From: Aliarcobacter lanthieri
GTDB taxonomy: Bacteria > Campylobacterota > Campylobacteria > Campylobacterales > Arcobacteraceae
DNA: 64,000 bases
Reading direction: 5' to 3'
NCBI RefSeq assembly: GCF_013201625.1
Contig: NZ_CP053839.1
Location: 682,001-746,000, forward strand
Shown: positions 17,782 to 28,585 of the stretch, one piece after another
Layout: every line of letters starts with the position of its first letter
Numbering within the stretch: position 1 is the first letter of the stretch
The notes under the pieces: generated by a model
Told to the model about the DNA's origin: nothing
Seen by the model: the letters and a program-made list of their open reading frames with translations, nothing else
Database searches by the model: none
Program-made: the position numbers and the translations under genes

Positions 17782-20700
17782 ATGATAGGTGCATTATGGA
17801 CTGGAATATCAGGATTAGCTTCTCATCAAACAGCTTTAGATAATGAATCAAACAATATTGCAAATGTTAATACTGTTGGATATAAATCAGGAAGAGTTTC
17901 TTTTGCAGATCAAGTTTACCAAAATAGTATTGGTAAAGGTTCTTTTGTACAAGATGCAGAGAAACTTTTTGAACAAGGTTCTATGAAGATTACAGGAGCT
18001 GCTTATGATGTTATGCTGCAAGGTGATGGATTTTTTAAAGTTAAAAATAAAAATACTCTAGGAACAGCAGAAACTTTTTATACAAGAGCAGGAAATCTTC
18101 GTATGGGAGAGAGTGGAACACTTCAAACAGCAGATGGCTATGAAGTTCAAGGTTGGGCTATGAGTAAGATAGACTCAAAAAATGATGTAAAAAGTACAAA
18201 CCACAATATCTCAAGATTTACAGATGATTATATAAAAAATATAGGAAGTACTATTATAAGACATAAAGATTATATAGAAACTATTGCAGCAAAATCTACA
18301 AATTTTAGTGAAACGGCAAAATCAGATGCTGTTGCAGTATTTAATGGAGCAGGGCAAAAATCAAAAGCTTCAAAACTAAAAGATATTTCTTTAGCACAGG
18401 AAAATTATAATAAATGGCTTCAAAAATATCAAGAAGATCCAGAAGCATTATCAAAAGGATCATCTTCACAAATATCACAAGTAAACTTTAGGACAGGACT
18501 TCCTCCAACATCTCTTATAGGAAAACAAGGTGATTCTATAGAGGTTACTATAGATGGAAATGTATATAATCAACCTTTTGTATTAACAAAAACAACAGAA
18601 ACATATAGACAAGAAATTTGGAATTCTTTAGGTACTGATGAGAGAACTCTTCACAATTTAGTAGATCCTGCTACTATAGATTCATTACCTAGTTTGGATC
18701 AAGAAACTGCAATATCTTATTATGATAAAGTTGCAGGTAAAATAGAGACATATAAAGCTTTAGCAGATAAAATATCAAATTCTGGAAATGGTGGACTTGT
18801 AGCATATATGGCTAAAAATACTACAGATCCTACATCAGATATTTTGGATATAAATGCACAATATGATGAATCAACAAAAATATCAGATATGCTTCAAGGT
18901 GTTATACAAATTGAGAGTTTAATTCCAGGACAAGAGTTCAAAATAACTTCTGTTAGTGAGATATTAGGTGGTACAAAAACAACAGTAAGAGGAACATTCC
19001 AATCAACAGCATTAGCTATTGAAGGTTCAGGAAAAGCAGCTCTTGAAAATGCAAGAGATGCTCTTTCTCAATTGCTTAGTGGAAAACAACAAAGTGTATA
19101 TACAACACAGGATTTATATGGAAGTGCTGGAGTCCCTGGAAATGCCTTTACTTTTACTATTGATATATATGATAAAGATTTAGAGCAAATTATTCCAGTA
19201 CCAAATGATGGAAATACACCACCAAATGCAATGCCTATAACAATTCCAGCAGGTTCTACAATAGAACAAATAGCTCAAGCTATAAATAATAGTACAACGA
19301 CAACAGGTGTTCAATTGGGTGATTATATAACAGCAAAAGTTTTAAATGATAAATATTTAGTTATTGAAACAAATGATAAAAACTATGATATAGAGTTTGA
19401 TCCAAAGATAATTGTAACACCAACAGTAAGTTTAAATACTTTAGTAGATAATACAAGTTATCAATATACTATTGATGCTGGTAGTGGAAAAACTGTAACA
19501 ATACCTTTTAATGTAGGAAATACTGTTAGTGGAAGTATGGCTAATATTTATCAAGATTTTCAAACTGCAATAGATAATTTTAATACTGATCCAAATAATG
19601 TAGGATTTGAATTAGAACTAGGTGCAATGGATACTAATGGTAACTTTACAATAACTTCTTTAAAAGAGAGAAAATTAGAGAGTAATTTGGCTATTACAAC
19701 GCCTTCAAATATAATAAATACTTTAAATACAACTCCTGTAAATAATGGTCCATTATATAAAACAGATTTACCAAGAGGAGATTTTCAAATAACTACTACT
19801 GAACAATGGAATACAACATATTCATTCTCTTTTGCAGGAAGAACTATAACTTATACAACACCACCATATACAGGAACAGTTGTCCCAACACCAGCATATT
19901 CAGGAGGAATTACTGATATAAGAGATAATCTTATTTCAAGAATAAGTGCTGATACTGTTTTATCAAATTTGATTACTGTAACTGCTGGTGGAGCAGATAC
20001 TATTAGTATTAATCAAGTAAGAATACAAGCACCATTTGATCCTGTAAATACTACACAATTTTTAACTCCAATAACAGTAAGTGGTAGTGGTTCTTTTACT
20101 AATGACTTAGTAGCGATGGATCCAATTACTGGTATTTGGTATCCATATGATGTTGGAGATCCACAAGGAATAGATTTTGAATTAAATTTAGGAGCAAATA
20201 AATCTAAAACAGAGGTTTCTTTAACTCTAGATGGAATACCATTAACTATAACTACTAGCGAAAATGCAACTGCTAGTGAAATTGCTAGTAAATTACAAGC
20301 TGAATTGGATAAAAATAGTAATTTATCTGCTAGATATAAAATTAGTATATCTGGTACAGATACTATTAGAGTAAGTGAAAAAGCTGGAGAAACTGGATAT
20401 ACTCAATTTACAAATACACCAGCAATTACATATGCAGCTTTACCTGTACCTGAATGGCCTTTGGATAAGAAATTTATAGAAGTAAACCCTGATTACTCTG
20501 GAAGAAAAGGAGCAGGGGCAGAGTTTATGGAGATAACTACTAGAGTAGATCAATCTTCAACTCATGATAGTTTACAGTTAAGACTTGATAAATTAGATAT
20601 TTCAGATAGTAAGTTTGGATCATTTAGAGTAGATGAAACAGGACTTATAACTATAAAAGATGGTGGAGTTGAGTATGCAGTTGGTCAATTGGCAATTGCA

Positions 20701-20958
20701 AGATTTACAAATAATCGTGGTCTTGAAGCAGTTGGAAATAATAACTTTAAAGCGACTCAAGAGTCAGGAAATGCAATATTTAGTACAAATAACAATAACA
20801 CTTCAGGTGTAAAAGGACAAGCCTTAGAGCTTAGTAAAGCTGATTTGAGTGAGAGTTTAGTAAATTTGATGGTTTTTCAAAGAGCTTTTGAAGCAAATGC
20901 AAAATCAATTACAACATCAGATGAACTTCTAAGTACACTTATTAACTTAAAAAGATAA
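17782..20958 (+). CDS. flgE: Flagellar hook protein FlgE-like, very large
   Basis: Builds the hook, the joint between flagellar motor and filament, or a hook-like rod part. The N-terminus MIGALWTGISGLASHQTALD and NNIANVNTVGYKSGRVSFAD (about 24-43) is the flagellar rod/hook D0 signature, followed by GDGFFKVKN and YTRAGNLRM. The C-terminus SLVNLMVFQRAFEANAKSIT is the matching D0 helix. At 1058 residues it is much longer than E. coli FlgE (about 400) and longer than the 700-870 residues I know for Helicobacter and Campylobacter FlgE; the extra is Thr/Asn/Ser-rich middle sequence. It is not in a visible flagellar operon. FlgE is the best name, but a second FlgE-like paralogue is possible. Confidence 0.82.
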   Translation: MIGALWTGISGLASHQTALDNESNNIANVNTVGYKSGRVSFADQVYQNSIGKGSFVQDAEKLFEQGSMKITGAAYDVMLQGDGFFKVKNKNTLGTAETFYTRAGNLRMGESGTLQTADGYEVQGWAMSKIDSKNDVKSTNHNISRFTDDYIKNIGSTIIRHKDYIETIAAKSTNFSETAKSDAVAVFNGAGQKSKASKLKDISLAQENYNKWLQKYQEDPEALSKGSSSQISQVNFRTGLPPTSLIGKQGDSIEVTIDGNVYNQPFVLTKTTETYRQEIWNSLGTDERTLHNLVDPATIDSLPSLDQETAISYYDKVAGKIETYKALADKISNSGNGGLVAYMAKNTTDPTSDILDINAQYDESTKISDMLQGVIQIESLIPGQEFKITSVSEILGGTKTTVRGTFQSTALAIEGSGKAALENARDALSQLLSGKQQSVYTTQDLYGSAGVPGNAFTFTIDIYDKDLEQIIPVPNDGNTPPNAMPITIPAGSTIEQIAQAINNSTTTTGVQLGDYITAKVLNDKYLVIETNDKNYDIEFDPKIIVTPTVSLNTLVDNTSYQYTIDAGSGKTVTIPFNVGNTVSGSMANIYQDFQTAIDNFNTDPNNVGFELELGAMDTNGNFTITSLKERKLESNLAITTPSNIINTLNTTPVNNGPLYKTDLPRGDFQITTTEQWNTTYSFSFAGRTITYTTPPYTGTVVPTPAYSGGITDIRDNLISRISADTVLSNLITVTAGGADTISINQVRIQAPFDPVNTTQFLTPITVSGSGSFTNDLVAMDPITGIWYPYDVGDPQGIDFELNLGANKSKTEVSLTLDGIPLTITTSENATASEIASKLQAELDKNSNLSARYKISISGTDTIRVSEKAGETGYTQFTNTPAITYAALPVPEWPLDKKFIEVNPDYSGRKGAGAEFMEITTRVDQSSTHDSLQLRLDKLDISDSKFGSFRVDETGLITIKDGGVEYAVGQLAIARFTNNRGLEAVGNNNFKATQESGNAIFSTNNNNTSGVKGQALELSKADLSESLVNLMVFQRAFEANAKSITTSDELLSTLINLKR

Positions 20959-20970
20959 TTTTTAGTATAA

Positions 20971-21004
20971 AAAAAGCAACCCTTAACCAAAGAGTTGCTT
21001 TTTA
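20971..21004 (+). terminator. Rho-independent terminator after the hook gene
   Basis: Stem AAAAGCAAC/GTTGCTTTT with a loop of about 14 bases followed by TTT, 13 bases after the stop codon. The flanking A-run and T-run would let it work on both strands. Confidence 0.75.
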
Positions 21005-21045
21005 TGTTTGGATTGTATCAAAATATTTTAAAATACATCTTAATT

Positions 21046-22113
21046 TTATATTACAGCCCATTCATAAAATGGAAGAATATCTATTTGTATATTACTATTT
21101 CTTAAACTATCTCTATTTGAAACAGTTACTATCTCTACTTTTCTTACTTCTAATTCTATTGCAGTTTTTATAATCTTTTTTAAAAGATTTGTATTTAAAT
21201 TTGAGTTAAAAAATGGTATAGCAACAACAAAAAGATTTTTGGATTTTATATAGAAATCTATATTATCTAAATAATAAATATCTTTTTCTTTTAAAAGTTC
21301 TAAAAAAATCATATTTGTAAATTCATTTTTAAACTTTTTTGTAAAGCTTAAAGCACTTAAAAAAGCATGATTATAAGAATATATTTTTTTTAATGATTTT
21401 TCTTGATTATATTTTGGAATAAAATATATTGTGTTTGATTCTTCAAAGTATTTACAAGTTTCATAAAATCTATCTTTTGAAATCTTTATTCTATTTTTCA
21501 ATGAATTAAAAAGTTGAAAAATTGATTTTTTTTCATCAATATTTTCTATTAAAATCTTTAAAATATCATAATCAACACTATCTTTTACACTTAATTTGAG
21601 TATTTCTTGAAGCCTCTGATTTTTTTTATTCTCTTCTATATTTATAAGTTCTGCAAGATTTCCATATTTTAAAAAGCTATTAAAACTTTGAGTTATATTT
21701 TGGTGTTTATTATCGAATAATAAGTATTCTTCAAAATCTAAAGCAGATAAACTCAGATTTGAGAAACCATCAATTTTTATGTTTTTTAGAGATGAAATTA
21801 TTATATTCTCACAATTTGGTAAAATAATAGAATCTTCTATATTTTCTAAAACTAGAGCTTTTATATTTTTTTTATCAATAAATTCTTGCAAAAAAAACAA
21901 TTCATCTTTTATATAGGCATTTCTTAAATCTAGAAAATCAATATATAAATATTCTTCTGATTTGAAGTTTGATAAAAAATCATAAATTAAGTAGCTTTTA
22001 CCAGTTTTATTGGCTCCAGAAATGATAGTTTTTGCCTCTACTATCTTCTCTTTTCTTTCTAAAAAGTTAATTTTTGAGAAGTTTATTTCATAGTTTTCTT
22101 CCAAAAGTTTCAT
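21046..22113 (-). CDS. P-loop ATPase, unknown role, downstream of pdxA
   Basis: A 355-residue ATP-binding protein of the AAA_14/DUF4143-like kind. Walker A GANKTGKS is near residues 33-40, and a Walker-B-like run LVLENIED lies near 86-93. The C-terminal half (with NLFVVAIPFFNSN) resembles the nuclease-like C-terminal part of that family, and the end ILPFYEWAVI is an unusual tail. ATGA overlap with pdxA places it in the pdxJ-pdxA unit, but nothing in it points to vitamin B6 chemistry. The family is often linked to DNA transactions or defence, without firm functions. The P-loop is certain, the family assignment moderate. Confidence 0.65.
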   Translation of the reverse strand: MKLLEENYEINFSKINFLERKEKIVEAKTIISGANKTGKSYLIYDFLSNFKSEEYLYIDFLDLRNAYIKDELFFLQEFIDKKNIKALVLENIEDSIILPNCENIIISSLKNIKIDGFSNLSLSALDFEEYLLFDNKHQNITQSFNSFLKYGNLAELINIEENKKNQRLQEILKLSVKDSVDYDILKILIENIDEKKSIFQLFNSLKNRIKISKDRFYETCKYFEESNTIYFIPKYNQEKSLKKIYSYNHAFLSALSFTKKFKNEFTNMIFLELLKEKDIYYLDNIDFYIKSKNLFVVAIPFFNSNLNTNLLKKIIKTAIELEVRKVEIVTVSNRDSLRNSNIQIDILPFYEWAVI

Positions 22114-23045
22114 TTTGTACTTAGTCTTATAGCCTCTTTTATTGCATTGATATAACTTTTATTTGATGGTTTTTTATTTTTATATGCTATATCAAAAGCT
22201 GTTCCATGATCTACACTTGTTCTTATAATAGGTAAGTTTAAACTTACATTTATGCTTTCTTCAAAATATAAAGCTTTTAATGGAGCTAATCCCTGATCAT
22301 GATACATAGCTACATAATAGTTATAGTATTCTCTTGTATTTGGACTAAAAGCAGTATCTGGAACAAGAGGATTTGAAAAAATATCTTCACCTAAAAGTTT
22401 ATTTGCTTTTTTTATAGCTTTTTTTATAGCTTTTTCTTCTTTTCCTAAAACTCCACCATCTCCAGCATGTGGATTTAGAGCTAATACTGCTATTCTTTTT
22501 GTTTTTGTACAAGAATAAAAGTCTATTAAAAAGCTTTTTAGAGCTTTAGATTTTATCATTTTTGGTACATTTTTTAAAGCAGTATGTTCTGTAAAAAGTG
22601 CTACATACATTTTAGGACAACCTAACATCATAATTGCATCTTTTTTAAAAATATCTCTTAATACTTCTGTATGTCCTTTATAAGATATTTTTGCTTTACT
22701 CCAAGACTCTTTATTTATAGGAAGAGTACAAATTGCATCTACTTTTTTAGTTTTTGCTAAAACTATTGCATCTAAAAAAGAATTATATGAATATAGTCCA
22801 GTTTTTTTACAAACTTGTGATGGATTTATATCAAAGTCTCCTAAAGTTTCAAAAAGTTCGAAATTTTTAGGAATTTTAGTATTTAGAAGTTTTGAAGCTT
22901 GATTTAAAAGTGTTTTATTTAAGCAGTAAATAGGAGTACAAATTTTACTTATTTCTTCGTGTGAATTTAATGCTATTTCTATTCCAATACCGTTTAAATC
23001 ACCAATACTTATAGCAATTCTTGGTAAAGTTTCTTTTAAATTCAT
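22110..23045 (-). CDS. pdxA: 4-hydroxythreonine-4-phosphate dehydrogenase
   Basis: Oxidises 4-phosphohydroxythreonine in the DXP-dependent pyridoxal phosphate pathway; its product is used by PdxJ. The 311-residue protein opens with RIAISIGDLNGIGIE, keeps the metal-binding histidine in YKGHTEVLRD, the TEHTALKNVP block, and the AMYHDQGLAPLKAL and RTSVDHGTAFDIAY motifs with metal-binding histidines. All these are family signatures. It overlaps pdxJ by 4 bases upstream and the ATPase gene by 4 bases downstream. Confidence 0.97.
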   Translation of the reverse strand: MNLKETLPRIAISIGDLNGIGIEIALNSHEEISKICTPIYCLNKTLLNQASKLLNTKIPKNFELFETLGDFDINPSQVCKKTGLYSYNSFLDAIVLAKTKKVDAICTLPINKESWSKAKISYKGHTEVLRDIFKKDAIMMLGCPKMYVALFTEHTALKNVPKMIKSKALKSFLIDFYSCTKTKRIAVLALNPHAGDGGVLGKEEKAIKKAIKKANKLLGEDIFSNPLVPDTAFSPNTREYYNYYVAMYHDQGLAPLKALYFEESINVSLNLPIIRTSVDHGTAFDIAYKNKKPSNKSYINAIKEAIRLSTK

Positions 23046-23824
23046 TTAGAAATAAGTTCTTTCATATCAGTTATTGCTTTACTTAAACCTGTAAAAACTG
23101 ATCTTGCTATTATACTTTGTCCTATATTTAGTTCTATAATTTCTGGAATTTGGCAAATTAAATCAATATTTTGATAGTTTAATCCATGTCCAGCAGCAAC
23201 TTTTAAACCTAAATTTGAAGCAAAGTTTGAAGCATTTTTTAAATTTTCTAAGCTTTTATCTAGTTTATTTTTTAATTCTTCTTTACTTAATTCTAACTCT
23301 TTTATAGTATGGTGAGTATTAGATAAATTTGAGTAAAGCATAGCATAAACATTTGCAAATGTTCCCGTATGAAGTTCTATAAAATCAGCCTCTAGCATAT
23401 TTGATAATTCAACTGATTTAGTAGTTGGATCTATAAAAAGAGATACTTCTATTTCATGTTTTTTTAGTTTTTCTATAGTTTCATTTATTCTATCAAAATT
23501 TTTTTCTAAATCAAGTCCACCTTCTGTTGTAACTTCATCTCTATTTTCAGGTACTAAAGTTGCTCTAAATGGTTTTAATTTACAAACTATATCAATAATA
23601 TCTTCATTTATTGAGCATTCCAAATTTACTGGAAGATTTGATTGTTCAATTATTGCTTTTGCATCATTATCATGAATATGTCTTCTATCTTCTCTTAAGT
23701 GAATAGTTATTTGATCTGCTCCACTAAGTTTACAAATACTCAAAGCATCAAGTGGATTTGGATCATTTATTTTTCTTGCTTCTCTTAAAACTGCAATATG
23801 ATCTATATTTACACCAAGTAACAT
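23042..23824 (-). CDS. pdxJ: Pyridoxine 5'-phosphate synthase
   Basis: Condenses the PdxA product with 1-deoxyxylulose 5-phosphate to make pyridoxine 5'-phosphate. The 260-residue TIM-barrel protein begins LLGVNIDHIAVLREARK and has the QITIHLREDRRHI motif, VNLECSINED, and the AAGHGLNYQNI and ELNIGQSIIARS motifs near the end. These hold the active-site histidine, glutamate and phosphate-binding residues. It is 10 bases after trpE and directly coupled to pdxA. Confidence 0.97.
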   Translation of the reverse strand: MLLGVNIDHIAVLREARKINDPNPLDALSICKLSGADQITIHLREDRRHIHDNDAKAIIEQSNLPVNLECSINEDIIDIVCKLKPFRATLVPENRDEVTTEGGLDLEKNFDRINETIEKLKKHEIEVSLFIDPTTKSVELSNMLEADFIELHTGTFANVYAMLYSNLSNTHHTIKELELSKEELKNKLDKSLENLKNASNFASNLGLKVAAGHGLNYQNIDLICQIPEIIELNIGQSIIARSVFTGLSKAITDMKELISK

Positions 23825-23834
23825 TTCATTCCTT

Positions 23835-25247
23835 TTATGATAAATCTTTTAAAGTAGCTATATTTGCTGCTAGTTTATTTTGAACTTCCAAATATTCATC
23901 TTCATTTTTTGAATCTGCAACTACACCAGCTCCAGCTTGGAAAATAACTTTGTCTTTCATAAGCATAGTTGTTCTGATAGTTATAGCACTATCCATATTT
24001 CCATCAAATCCAAAGTAAGCTACACTTCCTGAGTAAAAACTTCTTTTTATTCCTTCAAACTGAGCTATCAATTCCATTGCTCTTATTTTTGGTGCTCCAG
24101 TCATAGTTCCTGCTGTAAATGTTGCCATAAACAAATCAAACATATCATATTTTTCATCAAGTACTGCTTCTACATCTGAAACTATATGCATCACATGAGA
24201 ATATCTTTCAATTCTCATCAAATCTGTTACTTTTACACTTCCTGCAAGTGCAACTCTTCCTACATCATTTCTTCCTAAATCAACAAGCATTAAGTGTTCT
24301 GCTCTTTCTTTTTTATCATTTATTAGTTCATTTTCCATTTCTAAATCTTTTTTAGGAGTAGAACCTCTTTTTCTTGTACCTGCAATAGGGCTTAATAATA
24401 TTTGACCATTATCTAGTCTAACCATTGATTCTGGAGAACTTCCAGCAATACTAAAATCTTCAAATTCAAGAAAATATAAATAAGGACTAGGATTTTTACT
24501 TCTTAATGCTCTATAAAAACTAAAATGGTCAACAATTGCACCTTGTATAAATCGATTTGACATTAATATTTGGAAAACATCTCCACTTTTTATCATCTCT
24601 TTTGATTTTTCAACCATAGAGAAAAATTCATCTTTTGAGTAGTTAAATTTACCTTCATCTAAAATTTTTGCTTTTTTTAATGAAGTGTAAGAATACGGTT
24701 TTAAAAGTTCATCTTCAATAGTATGAATATCATTTTTATACTTTTCAACAGAAGTTAGAATAACTAATTTTGAAGTTTTATGTGAGTAGGCTAATATTAT
24801 ATTTGGACGGATTAAATCTAAATCAGGGATATTAAACTCATCCTTTAAATTTTGCATAGATTTTTTTAGTTTTTGTTCAAATTCTTTACTTATATCATAT
24901 CCTACATTTCCAATAAATCCATCAATTAAACCAATTCCTAGTTCATTGGCTTTATTTTTATAAAATTCTTTATCAAACTTTTTATAATATTTTTGTAAGA
25001 ACCTTAATGGATTACTTTCAACAATATTAGTTTTACCATCTTCATTTAAAAAATAGCAAGTATTATCTTTATACCAAATTCTCTCTCTTGCACCTACAAT
25101 AATATAAGAGAAATTTCCATTATTAGAAGAACTTATTGTACTTTCAAATAAAAATGTAATATCATCTTTATAAATATCTTTCACTTTTTCATATATAGAT
25201 ACTGGAGTAAATTGATCTAAAAATAGAGTTTTGCTATAAAAATTCAT
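23835..25247 (-). CDS. trpE: Anthranilate synthase component I
   Basis: Converts chorismate to anthranilate, the first step of tryptophan synthesis, with a glutamine amidotransferase partner (TrpG/TrpD) that is not in this window. The 470-residue protein has the chorismate-binding core: [57 protein letters not shown] and [11 protein letters not shown]. The sequence could also be a PabB, but length and N-terminal domain favour TrpE. It sits between SPOR and pdxJ genes in a tight run, away from any trp operon. Confidence 0.88.
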   Translation of the reverse strand: MNFYSKTLFLDQFTPVSIYEKVKDIYKDDITFLFESTISSSNNGNFSYIIVGARERIWYKDNTCYFLNEDGKTNIVESNPLRFLQKYYKKFDKEFYKNKANELGIGLIDGFIGNVGYDISKEFEQKLKKSMQNLKDEFNIPDLDLIRPNIILAYSHKTSKLVILTSVEKYKNDIHTIEDELLKPYSYTSLKKAKILDEGKFNYSKDEFFSMVEKSKEMIKSGDVFQILMSNRFIQGAIVDHFSFYRALRSKNPSPYLYFLEFEDFSIAGSSPESMVRLDNGQILLSPIAGTRKRGSTPKKDLEMENELINDKKERAEHLMLVDLGRNDVGRVALAGSVKVTDLMRIERYSHVMHIVSDVEAVLDEKYDMFDLFMATFTAGTMTGAPKIRAMELIAQFEGIKRSFYSGSVAYFGFDGNMDSAITIRTTMLMKDKVIFQAGAGVVADSKNEDEYLEVQNKLAANIATLKDLS

Positions 25248-25256
25248 AAAACCTTC

Positions 25257-26261
25257 TTAATAATTTACTATAAAAGTATTTTGTATATTTAATCTACTTT
25301 TTATAGATGAAACATCACTTTGTGCTGCTGCTCTTGTATTGTATGGTCCAATCAAAAGTTTGTTAAAAGTTTTTCCATTTACATTGTCTTGTACAATTTT
25401 ATATGAGAAACCATTTTTAGAAATATTTTGTAAATAAGTATCATTTGGTCTTTTTGAAAATGCTCCAATTTGTACAAAAAAACCACTTGCAGTAGAAGAA
25501 ACTTCTGATCCAGCTTTCCCCTCAACTAAATCTCTAATAGATTTTTTAGGTTCAGTTGTAGTTTTTGAAACAGGTTGTTTTGTTGGCTCTACGACTTTTG
25601 GAGTTGCTGCTTTTTTTTCTTCTATTTTTTTAATAGTATCTTCTATAGCTTCATTAGATATTCCATCATCTGATTTTATTTCATTTAAAGGCCCTTGAAT
25701 AGAAGATGATGGTGTATCTTCACTTTGTTCTTTCATAGCATCTAATTTATCAGTTGAAGAAGTATTTGCTGTGATATTATCACCATCTTTTTTTGCTCTA
25801 TCATCAAGAATTCTTTGATATCTATCTTCTATACTATTACTATTTTCAGATAGTGTTCTCATTTGTGCAGAATCTGAACTATTTGATGTAAAAGAGTCTT
25901 GTTTTTTACTATCCCCTGATAATAATCTTATAATAATAATTGTAAGTAAAAATAATACTACAAGTACAATACCTAAAATTAGATATTTTTTCTTGTTATC
26001 TTCTTGATTTAGTGGTTGATTTAACATAATATTATCAAACTCATGGTGATTTTCATCAAATTCAATATTTTGTTGAAGTCTATTCATCTCATCAACATCA
26101 TTATTATTCATACCTTTATAAGCGTTGTTTAAATTGTTTGTAAGATTTATATTTCCCATAGATATCCTTGTTTCATCAAGTTCATTTAATTTTTTTTCTA
26201 GTTCATCTTTTTCTTGTTTTAGTTGAACTTTTTTTAAAAAATCATCTCCACTTATTTGCAT
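25257..26261 (-). CDS. SPOR-domain membrane protein
   Basis: A bitopic inner-membrane protein of 334 residues. It has a cytoplasmic helical N-terminus (about 1-92, rich in Lys, Glu and Asn), one membrane helix (about 94-114), a long Ser/Asp/Pro-rich periplasmic linker and a C-terminal SPOR domain (about 257-334: FFVQIGAFSKRP and KLLIGPYNTRAAAQSDVSSI). SPOR domains bind glycan strands stripped of peptides at the division septum, so a role in division or cell-wall turnover is likely. It is not similar enough to a named protein for a symbol. It lies between lysS and trpE with gaps of 22 and 9 bases. Confidence 0.85.
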   Translation of the reverse strand: MQISGDDFLKKVQLKQEKDELEKKLNELDETRISMGNINLTNNLNNAYKGMNNNDVDEMNRLQQNIEFDENHHEFDNIMLNQPLNQEDNKKKYLILGIVLVVLFLLTIIIIRLLSGDSKKQDSFTSNSSDSAQMRTLSENSNSIEDRYQRILDDRAKKDGDNITANTSSTDKLDAMKEQSEDTPSSSIQGPLNEIKSDDGISNEAIEDTIKKIEEKKAATPKVVEPTKQPVSKTTTEPKKSIRDLVEGKAGSEVSSTASGFFVQIGAFSKRPNDTYLQNISKNGFSYKIVQDNVNGKTFNKLLIGPYNTRAAAQSDVSSIKSRLNIQNTFIVNY

Positions 26262-26283
26262 AGCCTATCCTTGAATTAAATTT

Positions 26284-27798
26284 CTATTCATCTTCTGCGT
26301 AAAGATCTACTTCTTGTTTTATTGGCTTCATTGCTGGGAATAGTAAAACATCTCTTATTGAGTGTTGATTTGTAAGCATCATTACAAGTCTATCTATACC
26401 TATTCCTTGTCCAGCTGTTGGAGCCATACCATAAGATAATGCATTTACAAAATCTTCATCCATTTCATGTGCTTCATCATCTCCACTATCTTTTGCTGCC
26501 ATTTGACCTTCAAATCTTTGTAGTTGGTCTAGTGGATCATTTAATTCACTAAATGCATTTGCTATTTCACGACCAGCAATAAATAATTCAAATCTATCTG
26601 TTAAATGAGGTTTTTCATCACTTCTTCTAGCTAGTGGTGAAATTTCAACTGGATATTCTGTAATAAATGTAGGATTTATAAGTTTACCTTCAACAAATTC
26701 ATCAAAAAGCTCACCTTGTAGTTGTCCTAAATTTAATTTAACATTCGCTTCTAGTTTATTCTCTTTTAAAAATTCTAAAATTTTTTCTTTATTTTCAACT
26801 ATATCTTTTGGAACACCACCAATTTCATATAAAGATTGAATTAATGGAATCTCATTGAATTTTGTAAAATCAACTTTTAAATCTCCATAAGGTAATGTTG
26901 TTGGAAGATTTAAATGTTCAAATAAATAATCAAAATACTCTTTTGTAAGTTCAATTAAATCTTTATAAGTTTTATATGCCCAATAGAATTCTATTGAAGT
27001 AAATTCTGGATTATGTGTTGCGTCCATTCCTTCATTTCTAAAGTTTCTATTGATCTCGAAAACAGCTTCAAATCCACCAACTATTAATCTTTTTAAATAT
27101 AGTTCAGGAGCAATTCTTAAAAATCTATCAACACCCAATGCATTATGATGAGTCACAAATGGTTTCGCATTTGCTCCTCCAGCTATTGGGTGCATCATAG
27201 GAGTTTCAACTTCTAAAAATCCTTTATTTTCAAAAAATCTTCTTGTCAAGCTTATAACTTTACTTCTTATATGAAATGTTTTTCTAACTTCACTATTCAT
27301 GATTAAATCTAAATATCTTTGTCTATATCTAAGCTCTTTATCTTGAATTCCATGATATTTTTCAGGAAGAGGAGAAATAGCTTTTGTAAGGATTTTTAGA
27401 TCATGAACATGAAGAGATAATTCTCCTTGTCCTGTAACAAATGGATAACCACTAACTTCAATTATATCTCCAACTTCTATATATTTTTTGAAAACATCAT
27501 TATAAAATCCTTCAGGAAGGTTATCTCTTGCTATATATACTTGAAGTAATCCACTTTCATCTTCAAGTTTTAAAAAGCTAGCTTTTCCCATAAGTCTAAA
27601 AAACTTAATTCTTCCAGATATTGTATAATTTCTATTTTCATCTCTTTTAGTTTCAGTTTTAAAAATATCACTATTTACATTTATGTATTTTGATATAGTA
27701 CAATTTCTGTTACTATTATTTGCATATGGATTTACTCCCATATCTTTTAAGTTTTGAGCTTTTTCTATTCTTTGTTGTATAAATCTATTTTCAAACAA
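26284..27798 (-). CDS. lysS: Lysyl-tRNA synthetase, class II
   Basis: Charges tRNA-Lys. The 504-residue protein has the N-terminal OB-fold for the anticodon ([21 protein letters not shown]) and the class II catalytic core: motif 1 with [20 protein letters not shown], motif 2 [20 protein letters not shown] and motif 3 [19 protein letters not shown]. Size is the bacterial norm. It follows cvpA by 12 bases in the same run. Confidence 0.98.
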   Translation of the reverse strand: MFENRFIQQRIEKAQNLKDMGVNPYANNSNRNCTISKYINVNSDIFKTETKRDENRNYTISGRIKFFRLMGKASFLKLEDESGLLQVYIARDNLPEGFYNDVFKKYIEVGDIIEVSGYPFVTGQGELSLHVHDLKILTKAISPLPEKYHGIQDKELRYRQRYLDLIMNSEVRKTFHIRSKVISLTRRFFENKGFLEVETPMMHPIAGGANAKPFVTHHNALGVDRFLRIAPELYLKRLIVGGFEAVFEINRNFRNEGMDATHNPEFTSIEFYWAYKTYKDLIELTKEYFDYLFEHLNLPTTLPYGDLKVDFTKFNEIPLIQSLYEIGGVPKDIVENKEKILEFLKENKLEANVKLNLGQLQGELFDEFVEGKLINPTFITEYPVEISPLARRSDEKPHLTDRFELFIAGREIANAFSELNDPLDQLQRFEGQMAAKDSGDDEAHEMDEDFVNALSYGMAPTAGQGIGIDRLVMMLTNQHSIRDVLLFPAMKPIKQEVDLYAEDE

Positions 27799-27810
27799 TT
27801 TTATAATCCT

Positions 27811-28527
27811 TTATTCATTTCTTTCATTTTGATTTGTAATCTCTTTTAATCTATCTTTTGTATTATCAATATTCTCTTCAATATTTTCTTGAATACCATC
27901 TTGAATCATTTCTTGAGTTGTTTCTTTTATATCATTTAAATTTGAATCAATACTTTCTTTTAACTCTTCATGTGTTGTAGATATATCAACTTCACCATCA
28001 GTTGCATTTTGTATAGATTGATCAATATTATTTACTAAAGCTTTAGTATCAAGCTTTATAATATATGAACCAACATCTAATAAGTAAGGCATAACAATAG
28101 AATCTTTTGTTTTTTCTTCTATTAGCTTTTTAAATGAATTAACTTGATATAAAGCATAAGCTATGATTGAAAAAACTAAAAATATTTTTAGCATTCCAAA
28201 AATAAGACCAAAAAGTCTATCTATAATCCCTAAACCACTAGCACTAAATATCTTACTTACAATAATTCCTGCTGAATAAACTATAAGCCAAATAACTACA
28301 AAACCTAATATAAATCCTATAAGTTTTATAGTTGCTTGATTTTCTAAAGCTAAAATAGGAGCTATAAGTCCACCAACTTCACCAGAAATTCTTGAACCTA
28401 TAAAAACAGCACCAACAAGTCCTAATATTCCAAAAACTTCTTTTATAAAACCTTTAAAAAGCCCTTTGATACCAAGTAATAAAGTAAAAAGTATAATAAG
28501 TAAATCAAAAATTGCAATATCTTGCAT
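27811..28527 (-). CDS. CvpA family membrane protein
   Basis: The first 165 residues have four to five membrane helices and the CvpA pattern (AIFDLLIILFTLLLGIKGLF, FKGFIKEVFGILGLVGAVF, GLGIIDRLFGLIFGMLKI). The last 70 residues form an acidic, Gln/Asn/Asp-rich tail without membrane segments. E. coli CvpA is tied to colicin V export and to surface integrity; the exact role is unsettled. It is the first gene of the long minus-strand run cvpA-lysS-SPOR-trpE-pdxJ-pdxA-ATPase. Confidence 0.85.
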   Translation of the reverse strand: MQDIAIFDLLIILFTLLLGIKGLFKGFIKEVFGILGLVGAVFIGSRISGEVGGLIAPILALENQATIKLIGFILGFVVIWLIVYSAGIIVSKIFSASGLGIIDRLFGLIFGMLKIFLVFSIIAYALYQVNSFKKLIEEKTKDSIVMPYLLDVGSYIIKLDTKALVNNIDQSIQNATDGEVDISTTHEELKESIDSNLNDIKETTQEMIQDGIQENIEENIDNTKDRLKEITNQNERNE

Positions 28528-28585
28528 AAAACAGTCCTTTTTTCAATAATTCGAATATTTTATCTAAAAAAATCAAAAGAGAAGT

